Positions 28,567 to 37,680 are shown, counted from the stretch's first letter. The stretch is DNA of 64,000 bases from Thiorhodococcus drewsii AZ1 (GCF_000224065.1 NZ_AFWT01000005.1:124001-188000), one strand, 5' to 3'. The notes: generated by a model not told the origin, from the letters alone. Program-made: numbers and translations.

Positions 28567-29589
28567 GTGAGGATTGCGGTAAAGGCGGTAGCGGAATGCC
28601 GACGGGCGGGAGGGCGGGTTGTTTCGTCCATCAAGGATCTTGCGACGTGGTTTTATTATCAAAAATATTTCGAATGGGGGCTGCCAGCCCGTCGGTTTGC
28701 TCAGGTCAATATTGAAACGAATACCAATTGCACGCGACGCTGTCATTTCTGTTGGTTCGGGATCAAGGAGCGGTCCGAGAGCGTACGCATGCCAGCGAAG
28801 TTGTTCTTCAAAATCATCGACGAACTGGTCGAGATCAACTTCGTAGGGCGGCTTTCCTTGTTCAGTCTGAATGAGCCCTTGACCGACAACAGGATCTACA
28901 GCTTTCTTCAGTACTCGACATTGATGCTGCCAGGGTGCTGTCATCTATTGGTCACGAATGGCGATCTCCTGACCGTCGAAAAACTCGATGCCTTGTTCGA
29001 CGCGGGCTTGGATCGACTCTACATCAACTCTTACGATGTGGATGCCCTTGCGCATAATGTCCCGCTCCATGAGTACGCGAAAGAGTTTCACCCAGGCAAG
29101 GTCGAGCATGTCGATCGCACTCAATACCTGAATTGGGGCGGTCGTGCCGGGAATGTGAAGCAGTATGCCAAGGCCCCGGTTTCAGGCTACTGCGATTGGC
29201 CGAACTATCTGCTTTATGTCAAGCCAGACGGTCGAGTCTTGGCGTGCTGTCATGATTTCGAGGGCGTCAATACAGTCGGTAATCTCATGGATCAATCTGT
29301 CGAGGCGGCCTGGTTTGGAAGCGCCTTTTCGAAGCTGCGTCGGTCCCTCAATCGAGGGGATCGCAGTGTGTCTGAGCTATGCAGCCAGTGCGACCATGAG
29401 CCTGACTTGGATTATTTCAGGACCAACCATTTGATCCCTTATGTTCATGGCAAATCCGGTTGGTTCTGGAAGCCGAACCCAAGCGACGACGACCGTCTTC
29501 GCGCTGTGGCGGTCAAGCGTTCGATCTTGGGACGCGAGGATCGATCGGCTGTGGATGGGGCGACGACCCAGGCGCGGGAAGTTGTTTAG
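28567..29589 (+). CDS. Radical SAM/SPASM domain protein, substrate unknown
   Basis: The GTG at 28567 was chosen because GAGGAG lies 7 bp upstream; this gives 340 residues. The radical SAM cluster motif is CTRRCHFC (CxxxCxxC) after NIETNTN at about residue 60. Typical features follow: SLNEPLTDNRI, LVTNGDLL and an NSYDVD strand. The C-terminal part has SPASM-type cysteines (GYCDWP, RVLACCHDF, GNLMDQSV, CSQCDHEPD) that would bind auxiliary Fe-S clusters. Family members modify peptides or anchor sugars/alcohols. No precursor peptide or partner enzyme is evident next to it. Base composition is lower in GC than its neighbours. Confidence 0.85.
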   Translation: MRIAVKAVAECRRAGGRVVSSIKDLATWFYYQKYFEWGLPARRFAQVNIETNTNCTRRCHFCWFGIKERSESVRMPAKLFFKIIDELVEINFVGRLSLFSLNEPLTDNRIYSFLQYSTLMLPGCCHLLVTNGDLLTVEKLDALFDAGLDRLYINSYDVDALAHNVPLHEYAKEFHPGKVEHVDRTQYLNWGGRAGNVKQYAKAPVSGYCDWPNYLLYVKPDGRVLACCHDFEGVNTVGNLMDQSVEAAWFGSAFSKLRRSLNRGDRSVSELCSQCDHEPDLDYFRTNHLIPYVHGKSGWFWKPNPSDDDRLRAVAVKRSILGREDRSAVDGATTQAREVV

Positions 29590-29654
29590 GATCCCCTGCA
29601 TATCACATTGTCCGCGCTGGGCATCGTAAACCTGTCGTAGATCGATGGGGTCTG

Positions 29655-30086
29655 TTATGGGGGCGGCGGTCGATCTTTGGGGTCGATGTCAAGAATGGTT
29701 TCCCAATCCGTCGTCGAAATCCAGCGCACCTCGCCGATGGTGTCCAGGATGCGACGGCAGCGCTGCTCCGATTCCATCAGCGCCTTTTCGACACGCAGCC
29801 GATGATCGATTTCGCGCTGTAGTTCCTTCTCCATCGAGACGGCCCGGATGTGCTCGGCTAGGGCGGTTTCCATCAGGCGCATGGCCGCGCTGGCGGCGGC
29901 GCCGATCGCCTGATCGAGTGGCGGGGGGGCGCTATGGTCTGGTGGCGTCGGTTCGGGCGTGAATGGATATGACGGGCTAGCGGGAAGCGAGTCCGAGAGC
30001 CTGTCTTTGGCCTCGCGCAGCCTCTCCCGTAAGGTCGCGCACTCGGGGTGCGCGTCTTCCAGAGGTTCGCCTGATTGGCCGTTCAT
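29655..30086 (-). CDS. Hypothetical coiled-coil protein, PAS-linker-like C-terminus
   Basis: 143 residues. A Pro/Ser-rich middle is followed by a helix (AEHIRAVSMEKELQREIDHRLRVEKALMESEQRCRRILDTIG, residues about 78-119 when read in full) that resembles the coiled-coil lead-in to PAS domains in sensor kinases. The protein stops just where the PAS domain would begin. Either a short free-standing protein or a truncated sensor. Its ATG overlaps the stop of the small upstream frame (ATGA), which supports translation. Confidence 0.5.
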   Translation of the reverse strand: MNGQSGEPLEDAHPECATLRERLREAKDRLSDSLPASPSYPFTPEPTPPDHSAPPPLDQAIGAAASAAMRLMETALAEHIRAVSMEKELQREIDHRLRVEKALMESEQRCRRILDTIGEVRWISTTDWETILDIDPKDRPPPP

Positions 30087-30274
30087 CCTTTAGTGTTTGG
30101 CGCCTTCGGCCCGAGGGCACGTGGTTTCGACGGTTTAAGAATTGGGCGAGCCGGAGGAGTGTGGCGGCTTCGGGTCTGCGACGGCTTGGGCCTGTGCCAG
30201 GCGCGGTAAGCGTCGAGAAACGCGCTATAGCATCCGCAATCGAAGCTGTCGCAGCTATCCGTAGAATTACGCAA
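30083..30274 (-). CDS. Small Cys-containing hypothetical protein
   Basis: 63 residues from a TTG start, so the start is weak. The N-terminal part has CDSFDCGC followed by YSAFLDAYRAWH; the rest is basic and Pro-rich. It ends in an ATGA overlap with the coiled-coil protein gene downstream. I do not recognise it. The coupling is the main support. Confidence 0.35.
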   Translation of the reverse strand: MRNSTDSCDSFDCGCYSAFLDAYRAWHRPKPSQTRSRHTPPARPILKPSKPRALGPKAPNTKG

Positions 30275-30363
30275 CCTGGTTGTAGAGCGTCGTTTCCGAT
30301 GAAACTCCTGTTCCGCACTCGGTTTTTCTGGGTCTGCAAACTTGATTTGCGCCTATCGAAAAA

Positions 30364-30388
30364 ATCGCAAACGAACTTTGCGGATTTC
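30364..30388 (+). promoter_or_regulatory. Hairpin in the hupS upstream region
   Basis: aaatcgcaaa and tttgcggattt can pair around cgaac with one bulged g. It lies about 160 bp before hupS. Operator or RNA structure; no regulator is identified. Confidence 0.35.
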
Positions 30389-30550
30389 TGATGGCTATCG
30401 TTTTGCTCGATGTGCCGTACCCCATTGTCAGACGTGCCCTCTTCGCGTTGTGGTCATCAGTTGGCTCGAAGCTTGCCTTGTTGCTCTGAGTTCCGATCGG
30501 GCCGGTGCGCGTGCCGGTCAATCCGCTGGGGTTCACAACTGGGATCAACC

Positions 30551-31648
30551 ATGGCAACGACTGAAACCTTCTACGAGGTGATGCGCCGACAGGGGATCAC
30601 CCGTCGCAGCTTCCTCAAATACTGTAGCCTGACGGCGACGGCCCTAGGGCTGGAGCCGATTTTCGCCTCCAAGATCGCCCACGCGATGGAAACCAAACCA
30701 CGCACGCCGGTGCTTTGGCTGCACGGTCTGGAATGCACCTGCTGCTCCGAGTCCTTCATTCGGTCCGCCCATCCGCTGGTCTCGGACGTTGTCCTCTCGA
30801 TGATCTCGCTCGACTACGACGACACCCTCATGGCCTCGGCCGGGCATCAGGCGGAGGCCATCCTTGGCGAGATCCGCGAGAAGTACAAGGGCAATTACAT
30901 CCTGGCGGTCGAGGGCAATCCGCCGCTCAACCAGGATGGTATGAGCTGCATCATCGGCGGGCGCCCATTCGTCGATCAGCTGAAGGAGGTCGCCGCCGAC
31001 TGCAAGGCCGTCATTTCCTGGGGCTCCTGCGCCTCCTGGGGCTGCGTGCAGGCGGCGCACCCGAATCCGACTCAGGCCACTCCGGTGCACAAGGTCATCA
31101 CCGACAAGCCCATCATCAAGGTGCCGGGCTGTCCGCCGATCGCCGAGGTCATGACCGGGGTCATCACCTACATGCTCACCTTCGATCGCATCCCGGAATT
31201 GGATCGTCAGGGTCGGCCGAAGATGTTCTACGGCCAGCGCATCCACGACAAATGCTATCGCCGCCCGCACTTCGATGCCGGTCAGTACGTCGAGGACTGG
31301 GACGACGAGGGCGCGCGCAAGGGCTACTGTCTCTACAAGATGGGCTGCAAGGGCCCGACCACCTACAACGCCTGCTCGACTGTGCGCTGGAACAATGGGG
31401 TCTCGTTCCCAATCCAGTCCGGCCACGGCTGCATCGGCTGCTCCGAGGACGGCTTCTGGGACAAGGGCAGCTTCTACCACCACGTCACCACCACCCACGG
31501 ATTCGGCATCGAGGCCAACGCGGACAAGGTCGGTATCGCCGCGGCCGGGACGGTCGGCGCGGCCATCACCGCCCATGCGGCGGCGAGCGCCATCCAGCGC
31601 ATCAAGCAGCGCTCGGGCGAGCATCACGAGGAGAATGACAAGGCATGA
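30551..31648 (+). CDS. hupS: [NiFe] uptake hydrogenase small subunit
   Basis: 365 residues from the ATG at 30551. The twin-arginine signal [10 protein letters not shown] (Arg18-Arg19) directs the folded heterodimer across the inner membrane. The mature part has ECTCCSESF for the proximal Fe-S cluster, and later cysteines in [36 protein letters not shown] and GHGCIGCSE for the proximal, medial and distal clusters. A C-terminal hydrophobic helix ([18 protein letters not shown]) anchors it. Group 1 membrane-bound, H2-oxidising type. Its stop overlaps the hupL start. Confidence 0.97.
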   Translation: MATTETFYEVMRRQGITRRSFLKYCSLTATALGLEPIFASKIAHAMETKPRTPVLWLHGLECTCCSESFIRSAHPLVSDVVLSMISLDYDDTLMASAGHQAEAILGEIREKYKGNYILAVEGNPPLNQDGMSCIIGGRPFVDQLKEVAADCKAVISWGSCASWGCVQAAHPNPTQATPVHKVITDKPIIKVPGCPPIAEVMTGVITYMLTFDRIPELDRQGRPKMFYGQRIHDKCYRRPHFDAGQYVEDWDDEGARKGYCLYKMGCKGPTTYNACSTVRWNNGVSFPIQSGHGCIGCSEDGFWDKGSFYHHVTTTHGFGIEANADKVGIAAAGTVGAAITAHAAASAIQRIKQRSGEHHEENDKA

Positions 31649-33435
31649 GCGTGCAGACACCGAACGGCTTCGAGCTCGACACCTCGGGCAAGCGCGTCGT
31701 CGTCGACCCGGTGACCCGGATCGAGGGTCACATGCGTTGCGAGGTCAACCTCGACGAGAACAACGTCATCCGCAACGCGGTCTCCACCGGCACCATGTGG
31801 CGCGGTCTGGAGGTCATCCTGCGCGGTCGTGATCCGCGCGACGCCTGGGCCTTCACCGAGAGGATCTGCGGCGTCTGCACCGGCACCCACGCGCTCACCT
31901 CGGTGCGCGCGGTCGAGGATGCGCTCGGGATCCAGATCCCGGAGAACGCCAACTCCATCCGCAATATCATGCAGTTGACGCTTCAGGCGCACGATCATCT
32001 GGTGCATTTCTATCACCTGCATGCGCTCGACTGGGTCGACGTGGTCTCGGCGCTCAAGGCCGACCCCAAGGCGACCTCGGAGTTGGCGCAGTCCATCTCG
32101 GATTGGCCGCTGTCCTCGCCCGGCTATTTCCGCGACGTGCAGAACCGGATCAAGCGCTTCGTGGAATCCGGTCAGCTCGGTCCCTTCACCAATGGCTATT
32201 GGGGCAATCCGGCCTACAAGCTGCCGCCCGAAGCCAATCTGATGGCGGTCACCCACTATCTGGAGGCGCTCGACTTCCAGAAGGAGATCGTCAAGATCCA
32301 TACGGTCTATGGTGGCAAGAACCCGCACCCGAACTGGTTGGTTGGCGGCGTGCCTTGCGCCATCAATGTGAATGACGTCGGTGCGGTCGGCGCGGTCAAC
32401 ATGGAGCGGCTGAATCTGGTCTCCTCCATCATCGATCGGACCATCGAGTTCATCGATAAGGTCTATCTGCCCGACCTGATGGCGATCGCCTCCTTCTATA
32501 AGGACTGGACCTATGGCGGCGGACTCAGCAGCCAGGCGTTGATGTCCTATGGCGATATCCCGGACCACGCCAACGATACCTCGGCCGCGAACCAGCTCCT
32601 GCCGCGTGGCGCCATCATCAACGGCAATCTCAGCGAGATCCACGACGTCGATCTGCGCGATCCCGAGCAGATTCAGGAATTCGTGGATCACTCCTGGTTC
32701 ACCTACGCCGACGAGTCCAGGGGGCTGCATCCCTGGGATGGCGTGACCGAGCCGAACTTCACGCTTGGCCCCAACACCAAGGGAACCAGGACCCGGATCG
32801 AGGAGATCGACGAGAACGCCAAGTACAGTTGGATCAAGGCCCCGCGCTGGCGCGGTCATGCCATGGAGGTCGGCCCGCTGGCGCGCTGGGTGATCGGCTA
32901 CGCCCAAGGCAACCCGGAGTTCAAGGAGCCGGTCGAGAAGGTGCTGACCGATCTGCAGCTCCCGGTCTCGGCGCTCTTCTCGACCCTGGGGCGCACCGCC
33001 GCCCGTGGTCTGGAAGGCTCTTGGGCCGCGCACAAGATGCGCTACTTCCAGGACAAGCTGATGGCCAACCTCAAGGCCGGCGACAGCAGTACCGCCAACG
33101 TCGACAAGTGGGATCCAAAGACCTGGCCGAAGGAGGCCAAGGGCGTGGGTACCAGCGAGGCCCCGCGCGGTGCGCTCGGTCACTGGGTCGTTATCAAGGA
33201 CGGCAAGATCGACAACTACCAGGCCGTGGTTCCCACCACCTGGAACGGCTCTCCGCGCGACCCGGCGGGCAACATCGGCGCCTTCGAGGCGGCCCTGATG
33301 AACACCCCCGTGGCCAAGGCCGAGGAGCCCCTGGAGATCTTGCGTACCCTGCACAGCTTCGATCCCTGTCTGGCCTGCTCGACCCATGTCATGAGCCCGG
33401 ACGGCGAGGAGCTGACACGGGTGAAGGTGCGGTAA
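31645..33435 (+). CDS. hupL: [NiFe] uptake hydrogenase large subunit
   Basis: 596 residues holding the NiFe(CN)2CO centre. Ligand cysteines are in [10 protein letters not shown] (Cys75, Cys78) and [11 protein letters not shown] (Cys575, Cys578). The 15 residues after His581 form the C-terminal peptide removed by HupD after nickel insertion. The dimer is exported with HupS as a hitchhiker. ATGA overlap with hupS. Length and motifs fit group 1 enzymes such as E. coli HyaB (597). Confidence 0.97.
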   Translation: MSVQTPNGFELDTSGKRVVVDPVTRIEGHMRCEVNLDENNVIRNAVSTGTMWRGLEVILRGRDPRDAWAFTERICGVCTGTHALTSVRAVEDALGIQIPENANSIRNIMQLTLQAHDHLVHFYHLHALDWVDVVSALKADPKATSELAQSISDWPLSSPGYFRDVQNRIKRFVESGQLGPFTNGYWGNPAYKLPPEANLMAVTHYLEALDFQKEIVKIHTVYGGKNPHPNWLVGGVPCAINVNDVGAVGAVNMERLNLVSSIIDRTIEFIDKVYLPDLMAIASFYKDWTYGGGLSSQALMSYGDIPDHANDTSAANQLLPRGAIINGNLSEIHDVDLRDPEQIQEFVDHSWFTYADESRGLHPWDGVTEPNFTLGPNTKGTRTRIEEIDENAKYSWIKAPRWRGHAMEVGPLARWVIGYAQGNPEFKEPVEKVLTDLQLPVSALFSTLGRTAARGLEGSWAAHKMRYFQDKLMANLKAGDSSTANVDKWDPKTWPKEAKGVGTSEAPRGALGHWVVIKDGKIDNYQAVVPTTWNGSPRDPAGNIGAFEAALMNTPVAKAEEPLEILRTLHSFDPCLACSTHVMSPDGEELTRVKVR

Positions 33436-33440
33436 AGGGC

Positions 33441-33620
33441 ATGACGATCAGCAGACTGGTCCTCGTGATCGCCGTGGCGACGGTTTCCGCCGCCGCGCTG
33501 GCCGACGAGGAATCCGGTCGCCCCCGCTGCGTCCAGGGCGTCGCGGGGGCGACGCAACCGACAGTGACCGGGGCCATGCCGGCCGGCGTGGCCAAATCGA
33601 TCCATGAGTTCGGAGACTAA
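33441..33620 (+). CDS. Small secreted protein inside the hydrogenase operon
   Basis: 59 residues. The start ATG lies 5 bp after the hupL stop. A signal peptide is clear: MTISRLVLVIAVATVSAAALA, cut before DEESG. The mature 38 residues contain one Cys (RPRCVQG) and are otherwise small and polar. The stop runs into the ribosome site of hupC. I know no family for it. Position suggests a periplasmic role with the hydrogenase or its cytochrome b. The alternative is a chance frame, but the signal peptide and tight spacing argue against that. Confidence 0.65.
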   Translation: MTISRLVLVIAVATVSAAALADEESGRPRCVQGVAGATQPTVTGAMPAGVAKSIHEFGD

Positions 33621-33624
33621 GTCC

Positions 33625-34317
33625 ATGTACAGTGGCGTCCCAACGGTCAAGCGCACGGCGGTCTATGTTTATCAGGCCCCGGTACGCATCTGGCACTGGG
33701 TGAACGCGCTCGCGATCACCACCCTGACCATCAGCGGTTATCTGATCGCCAACCCGCTGCCGACCCTGTCGGGCGAGGCGAGCGATCACTATCTGATGGG
33801 CGACATTCGCTTCTTCCATTTCGCCGCCGCCTACATTTTTATGGTCGGCTTTTTGTTCCGCATCTACTGGGCGTTCGTCGGCAATTCCTACTCGCACCAG
33901 CTCTTCACCCTGCCGTTTTGGCGCAGACGTTTCTGGAGCGAACTGGTCCACGAGCTGCGCTGGTACGCCTTCCTGGAGAAGGAGCCGCGCAAATACGTCG
34001 GCCACAATCCGCTGGCTCACCTTTTCATGGTCGTCATCATCACGGTTGGCGGTTTGGTCATGATCGTCACCGGCATGGCGCTCTATTCGGAACAGACGGG
34101 GCTGGGAAGCTGGCAGGACAAGCTCTTCGGCTGGGTCATTCCGCTGGTCGGTCAGAGCCAGGACGTGCGCATGTGGCACCACTGGGGCATGTGGGTCCTG
34201 GTGGTCTTCGTCATGCTTCATGTCTATACCGCTATTCGCGAGGACATCATGTCCCGTCAGAGTCTGATCAGTACCATGATCAGCGGCTGGCGTATGTTCA
34301 AGGACGACCGCCCGTGA
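33625..34317 (+). CDS. hupC: Hydrogenase cytochrome b subunit
   Basis: 230 residues with four membrane helices. The ATG at 33625 is preferred over one at 33604 because GGAG lies 9 bp before it. Heme-ligand histidines are in PVRIWHWVNAL, IRFFHFAAAY, HNPLAHLFM and MWHHWGMW/LHVYTAI. It takes electrons from HupS and passes them to the quinone pool. Length equals HyaC (235). Its stop overlaps the hupD GTG start. Confidence 0.96.
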   Translation: MYSGVPTVKRTAVYVYQAPVRIWHWVNALAITTLTISGYLIANPLPTLSGEASDHYLMGDIRFFHFAAAYIFMVGFLFRIYWAFVGNSYSHQLFTLPFWRRRFWSELVHELRWYAFLEKEPRKYVGHNPLAHLFMVVIITVGGLVMIVTGMALYSEQTGLGSWQDKLFGWVIPLVGQSQDVRMWHHWGMWVLVVFVMLHVYTAIREDIMSRQSLISTMISGWRMFKDDRP

Positions 34318-34943
34318 CCGCGCCTAACGTCCTCATCCTGGGAATCGGGAACATCCTCTGGGCCGACGAAGGCTTCGGTGTGCGAGTGGTCGAGGAGATC
34401 GCCAACCGCTATGGTTTCGCCCCCAACGTGCGACTGTTGGACGGCGGCACCCAGGGGATCTATCTCGTCGACCAGGTTCGCTGGGCCGACGTTCTGGTCG
34501 TGTTCGACGCGGTCGATTACGGGCTGCCGCCTGGCACCCTCAAGCTGGTCGAAGGGGATGCGGTGCCCAAATTCATGGGCGCCAAGAAGATGAGCCTGCA
34601 CCAGACCGGCTTCCAAGAGGTGCTGGCCCTGGCCGACCTGATGGGCGATTTCCCGCGCCATCTGCTGCTGATCGGCGTGCAGCCGGTCGAGCTGGAGGAT
34701 TTCGGCGGCAGTCTGAGGTCTCCGGTTCGCGATCAGATCGAGCCGGCCATCGTCGAGGCCCGACGTTATCTGGAGCCGTTCGGCGTGGAATGGCTGCCGC
34801 TCGATCCTGAGGTCGGCGTGTCCACCCATGAGATGCCGCATCCCTCGCTGCGTCTCGCCGACTATGAGGCCGGACGTCCGGGTTCCGATGTCGCCTGCCG
34901 CATCGGCGACTCCCGCGTTCTGGCGCTACGGGGTGCCGGCTGA
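34314..34943 (+). CDS. hupD: Hydrogenase maturation endopeptidase
   Basis: 209 residues from a GTG overlapping hupC. It cleaves the HupL C-terminal tail after nickel insertion. LILGIGNILWADEGFGVRV has the nickel-sensing acidic residue (Glu19), VFDAVDYG the Asp, and KMSLHQTGFQEVL the His (His96). The C-terminal 30 residues extend beyond the minimal fold, as in HyaD (195). Confidence 0.95.
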   Translation: MTAPNVLILGIGNILWADEGFGVRVVEEIANRYGFAPNVRLLDGGTQGIYLVDQVRWADVLVVFDAVDYGLPPGTLKLVEGDAVPKFMGAKKMSLHQTGFQEVLALADLMGDFPRHLLLIGVQPVELEDFGGSLRSPVRDQIEPAIVEARRYLEPFGVEWLPLDPEVGVSTHEMPHPSLRLADYEAGRPGSDVACRIGDSRVLALRGAG

Positions 34944-35260
34944 TGTGCATCGGCGTGCCCATGCAGGTCATCGAATCCGGCCCTTTGTGGGCCTGGTGCG
35001 ACGACGGTGGCGAGCACCACAGGATCGACATGCAGCTGGTCGGTCAGCAGCCGATCGGGGCCTGGGTTCTGGTGTTTCTCGGCGCGGCCCGCGAGGTCAT
35101 GGGTGAAACGCACGCATTGCGGGTGCGCGATGCCCTGGTCGCCATGCAGGTCGCTATGCAGGGGGAGTCGGTGGATCATCTGTTCGCCGATCTCGTCGAT
35201 CGCGAGCCGACACTGCCCGAGCACCTGCGCGATCAGGCCAAGCGCGGCGTCTCTGACTAA
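34943..35260 (+). CDS. hupF: HypC/HupF family hydrogenase chaperone
   Basis: 105 residues. The essential Cys2 starts MCIGVPMQV. The fold continues through VGQQPIGAWVLVFLGAAREVM. HypC-type proteins carry the Fe(CN)2CO unit and bind the large-subunit precursor; the HupF branch, encoded with the structural genes, is thought to protect HupL during oxic growth. The longer C-terminal tail favours HupF over HypC. TGATG overlap with hupD. Confidence 0.9.
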   Translation: MCIGVPMQVIESGPLWAWCDDGGEHHRIDMQLVGQQPIGAWVLVFLGAAREVMGETHALRVRDALVAMQVAMQGESVDHLFADLVDREPTLPEHLRDQAKRGVSD

Positions 35261-35286
35261 GCAGGTGCGAATGTATTCGCACCTGC
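35261..35286 (+). promoter_or_regulatory. Intercistronic hairpin between hupF and hupH
   Basis: gcaggtgcgaat and attcgcacctgc are perfectly complementary around a minimal loop. It follows the hupF stop directly, with no T run. It may mark RNA processing or damp expression of the two last genes. Confidence 0.6.
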
Positions 35287-35392
35287 AACAACCGGGAATC
35301 CATTGTTTGGCGATTCTTTGCGGGCTCGGCATCGCGGCTCGGTCCAGGTTCATCGTTCATCCATTTCGTCCTTCCAACAGGAGTCATCATCC

Positions 35393-36247
35393 ATGCATTC
35401 TTTCGAGATTCCCGGTCTGACCCTGGGGCCCGGTTCGCAACCGGTGGAGCCGGATGGCGCCGAGTTGGACTATCTCCCGCTCCCCAAGGCGATGGAGACC
35501 TATGTTTCGCCCTCTTTGCCAGAGGCCGAACAGGCCCAGGCGTGTCCGCGCGGCATCCGTCTGCTGGAGAGCCTGTTGATCCAGCTTCAGAGCTATCGCG
35601 TACTGGAGCCCTCGCGGGTGGTCGATCTGATGACGCTGCCCGAGTTAGATCGATTGCTGGTGACGCAGGCGCTGGGGGAGGGCGAGGTCAGCATTCTCTT
35701 TGGTTCGGATGAGGGTATGCGGGTACAGGAGACCCGTCTCGCGGGAGTCTGGCGTGTTCAGTCGAGCGACGCCTCGGGGCAGGTGACGCGCGATGAGATC
35801 GAGGTCGCCGAGATCCCGTTCGCCGTGCGCGAGATCGCCTTCAAGGAGGCCGCGCAGGGACTCGATCCCGAGACCCCGCCGGATGAAGTGCTCACCGCCC
35901 GCTCGGTCCTGTCCGAACTGAACGAGCAGGTTGGGACCTGGCGTTTCGGCGATCTGCCGCACGTCGTCAACCTGACCCTGTTGCCGCATTCCGAGGCCGA
36001 TCTCGCCTATCTGGATGCCCAGTTGGGCACGGGGCCGATCACCATCCTCTCGCGCGGCTATGGCAACTGCCGCATCACCGCCACCGCGTTGCGTCACTGC
36101 TGGTGGGTGCAGCATTTCAACTCCGACGACTCGCTGATCCTCAATACCCTTGAGGTGGTGGACATTCCGGCTGCCGCGCTGGCCGCTCAGGAAGACATCG
36201 AGGACAGTGCCGCGCGTCTGGCCGAGATCATCGAGGCCGTTCGTTGA
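35393..36247 (+). CDS. hupH: Hydrogenase expression/maturation protein HupH (HyaF)
   Basis: 284 residues from the ATG at 35393, 9 bp after AGGAG. The family pattern is clear: acidic N-terminus, YLPLPKAMETY, a first half domain (GEGEVSILF) and a repeated second half domain (GTGPITILSRGYGNCRITAT) ending in a Cys region. HupH/HyaF is needed for correct large-subunit processing, especially with oxygen. It lies 132 bp after hupF, the largest gap in the operon. Confidence 0.93.
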   Translation: MHSFEIPGLTLGPGSQPVEPDGAELDYLPLPKAMETYVSPSLPEAEQAQACPRGIRLLESLLIQLQSYRVLEPSRVVDLMTLPELDRLLVTQALGEGEVSILFGSDEGMRVQETRLAGVWRVQSSDASGQVTRDEIEVAEIPFAVREIAFKEAAQGLDPETPPDEVLTARSVLSELNEQVGTWRFGDLPHVVNLTLLPHSEADLAYLDAQLGTGPITILSRGYGNCRITATALRHCWWVQHFNSDDSLILNTLEVVDIPAAALAAQEDIEDSAARLAEIIEAVR

Positions 36248-36250
36248 GCG

Positions 36251-36730
36251 ATGCCGGTCATGCCGATGTCGATTGAGGATCTCGCCGCGCGACTGGAGGC
36301 CGCCTTCCGGCGCATCCATGATACCCGGATGCGTGGGTTGCCTATCCTGAATACGGCCTTGTCGGTGCAGGTGGTGGGCGCGCGACTGTACGCCGACGAC
36401 TGGTTCGGCGTGCTCATCACCCCCTGGTGTATGAATCTGGTGTGGGTTCCTGGCGCGGATTCGCCCGTTCGCCCGGGCGGGCAGGGTAGCAAGCAGGACG
36501 TCGCCTTGCCCGGCGGTTGTTGCGAGTTCATCGCCTCCGAGGAGGAGCGCGTCGGAGCCTTCGCCGCCTGCTCGGTCTTCTCCCCGATGGGCGAATTCCC
36601 CGATCAGGCGACCGCCGTCGCGACCGCCGAAGCGGTGCTGGATGGTCTCTTCTCTGAACCGTCGCCTTCGCCAGCCCCGGTCGCTGGAATCAGTCGCCGC
36701 GAACTGTTGCGCGGGGTTTGGGGGCGCTGA
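36251..36730 (+). CDS. hupJ: [NiFe] hydrogenase assembly chaperone HupJ/HybE
   Basis: 159 residues. AFRRIHDTRMRGLPILN, WFGVLITPWCMNLVWVP and the later FSPMGEFPDQATA are the HybE/HupJ signature. HybE-type chaperones hold the small subunit back until assembly is complete. The C-terminus ends ISRRELLRGVWGR, which looks like a twin-arginine motif. It is 3 bp after hupH and is the last hup gene here; no hypABDE, hupE, hupG or hupI follows. Confidence 0.9.
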   Translation: MPVMPMSIEDLAARLEAAFRRIHDTRMRGLPILNTALSVQVVGARLYADDWFGVLITPWCMNLVWVPGADSPVRPGGQGSKQDVALPGGCCEFIASEEERVGAFAACSVFSPMGEFPDQATAVATAEAVLDGLFSEPSPSPAPVAGISRRELLRGVWGR

Positions 36731-36766
36731 ATCCCCCGATGGGGAGATTCTTCTCTGGATGGCGCC

Positions 36767-37432
36767 TTATGTGTCTAAGAGCGTCGCGATCTCCCTTAGA
36801 TCCTCCTCCGGGTGCTCGAAGTCCAGCTCCAGCTTGACCAGATCCTGCTGGTTGCTGAAGGGGAAGGTCAGAATCTCCTGTGAGACGACTCGGGCACGCA
36901 GATAGAGGTTCGGGTATCGCTGGCTGCCGCTCAGATTGAGCAGCAGGCTCTGGTCGGTTCGGTAGGCACCGAACGTGGTCAAGGAGAGGCGCCCTTCGGA
37001 GATCTGTTTCAGACGCTCCCGCATTTCCTGGTCGTCGGTGACCGTAAGGTCGAGCGTTTCGGCGATTGGGTCGATCGGTTCCGAGCGGACTATTTTCTCT
37101 TGTGCCGCCAGTAGTTTGAGCAGCTTGACGAGCCGGCTCTGGTCTAGGGGAGACAGGCTATAGAAACGCACGGCCACCGCGAATTGTCCATCAGCGAGTC
37201 GTTCGTATCGCATCACCTTCGCCTCGGCGGAGAAGGATTGGTCTCCCGTCCAGGGGAAGGTTAGGCGCAATGTGTCGTGGTCGCAGATCGCCGGATCCGC
37301 GCTCATGAAGAGTGCTCCACCCCAAGAGATGTTGCGGTTCTCTACCTCGAGTGGCACCGTGCGGTCCGGAAGGGTCACGCTGATCTTCGTCGTCGTGCCC
37401 AGTCGGTATTGGGAGCGTCGATTGGTCATCAT
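36767..37432 (-). CDS. PilZ domain protein
   Basis: 221 residues. The N-terminal PilZ domain has the c-di-GMP site: NRRSQYR (Arg5, Arg6, Arg10) and NISWGG (about 34-39). The C-terminal half (QRYPNLYLRARVVSQEILTF) has no recognised catalytic domain and may be a second, degenerate PilZ-like barrel. It probably senses c-di-GMP in the cytosol. Convergent with hupJ and divergent from the Mn exporter gene. Confidence 0.85.
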   Translation of the reverse strand: MMTNRRSQYRLGTTTKISVTLPDRTVPLEVENRNISWGGALFMSADPAICDHDTLRLTFPWTGDQSFSAEAKVMRYERLADGQFAVAVRFYSLSPLDQSRLVKLLKLLAAQEKIVRSEPIDPIAETLDLTVTDDQEMRERLKQISEGRLSLTTFGAYRTDQSLLLNLSGSQRYPNLYLRARVVSQEILTFPFSNQQDLVKLELDFEHPEEDLREIATLLDT

Positions 37433-37577
37433 GTCTGGATCGTCGATAGGGTCGGCAGAGGGCTTGATTACACCCTATTCTCAATGTCTGCAAGCGAACT
37501 GAACGTGATTGAATTCACGAAAGCGTGTTCTTTGCGCCGTTGACAGTGGTTTTCCAGTCGGATAATTTGCGCGCGTC

Positions 37578-37680
37578 TTGAGGGGAGTAGTCGCCTTTTC
37601 TTGTGGAAAGGGGCGCGGGTCAACAGACTCGGTGGAGACACCGTGGCACGCGCGGCGCAGGCTTGACGAGACCTCGGGCT
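37578..37680 (+). promoter_or_regulatory. yybP-ykoY manganese riboswitch
   Basis: The conserved aptamer blocks appear in order: GAGGGGAGTAG (37579-37590), a short hairpin, GGGTCAACAGACTCGGTG (from 37617), a second hairpin, and GCGCAGGCTTGACGAGACCTCG (37656-37677, shown here only by its ends). This is the layout of the yybP-ykoY family, which binds Mn and often sits before alx, mntP or Gdt1-type genes. A long stem at 37698-37745 (ggggctgggcag/ctgcccagcccc) follows and is a likely expression platform. Confidence 0.85.

Noticed and set aside
34314-35260. Frames on the minus strand across hupD and hupF
   Set aside because: They are shadows of the high-GC coding strand; motifs are only in the plus-strand frames.
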